Assembly (NCBI RefSeq): GCF_000285595.1
Contig: NZ_HE611066.1
Coordinates: 197,658 to 261,657 of the forward strand
DNA: 64,000 nt
Direction of reading: 5' to 3'
Origin: Kurthia senegalensis
GTDB taxonomy: Bacteria; Bacillota; Bacilli; Bacillales_A; Planococcaceae
Part shown: piece after piece, positions 63,905 through 64,000 of the stretch
Numbering within the stretch: position 1 is the stretch's first letter
Layout: every line of letters begins with the position of its first letter
Notes under the pieces: model-generated
What the model was told of the DNA's origin: nothing
Database searches by the model: none
Seen by the model: the letters and a program-made list of their open reading frames with translations, nothing else
Program-made: the position numbers and the translations under genes

Positions 63905-64000
63905 ACTTTGGAAATATTCGTAAAAGGTCTCATTATCGGCTTCAGCATCGCTGCACCTGTAGGGCCGATTGGGGTTTTATGCATACGACGAACGCTTGAA
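63905..64000 (+). CDS. LysE/RhtB-family exporter, second copy, cut by the window end
   Basis: Only ~32 codons are visible (VKGLIIGFSIAAPVGPIGVL, then CIRRTLE), from a TTG at 63905. The DNA is almost the same as the start of the gene at 53305. Upstream sequence also shares the GTATGAAAA-containing promoter area. It is a paralogue of that exporter, 10.6 kb away on the same strand. Confidence 0.8.

Overview
The window is low-GC DNA from a Gram-positive bacterium of the Bacillales. Shine-Dalgarno sites are strong (GGAGG type) and starts are often TTG or GTG. A thiM-thiD-thiE operon sits beside a YwbI-like LysR gene and ywbE, as in Bacillus. A TPP riboswitch, a T-box leader and Zur-type boxes in front of zinc-free L33 and S14 genes are also present. 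The family cannot be fixed from the sequence alone; Planococcaceae/Caryophanaceae would fit.

Layout. 0-5 kb: a start-less toxin C-terminus with a presumed immunity gene, a HIT protein and decayed genes. 5-14.8 kb: metabolic block (ywbE, thiE, thiD, thiM with riboswitch, LysR and EamA exporter, GNAT, FAH-family enzyme, a decayed LysE gene, a CstR-like repressor, an SDR). 15-27.4 kb: a plasmid-type maintenance block. It holds a parallel beta-helix protein, a kinase-like zinc-ribbon protein, a ParA plus small partner operon, an IS3-family relic, GrpB, a large replication initiator, an iteron origin and a primase. This block is strewn with about 20 copies of a GTTTAYTTGTAAAC-type palindrome, three inside tandem ~280-bp repeats. 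The window is therefore probably part of a large plasmid or chromid, or a chromosome carrying an integrated one.

27.4-40 kb: mixed genes (phosphatase-TPR protein, MarR/SDR operon, Tag glycosylase, metallophosphoesterase, BASS transporter with TetR, Zur-controlled rpmG and rpsN, a secreted 5'-nucleotidase, a half-size ChrA). 40-52 kb: an accessory region of small genes (XRE, APH, two GNATs, a P-loop kinase, immunity-like proteins) divided by related stem-loop repeats. It also holds a T-box leader in front of an acetyltransferase and an unexplained ~194-nt tRNA-like RNA. 49-61 kb: a defence cluster with an EVE-HNH nuclease, a PD-(D/E)XK-like protein and a complete type I restriction system (hsdM, hsdS, hsdR). 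The window ends with a DUF1846 gene and the start of a second LysE-family gene.

Caution: at least 13 genes are broken by a small indel, nearly always in an A/T homopolymer, and each reads as one continuous protein once corrected. The systematic pattern points to sequencing error more than to mass gene decay. Such genes are annotated below over their full span.
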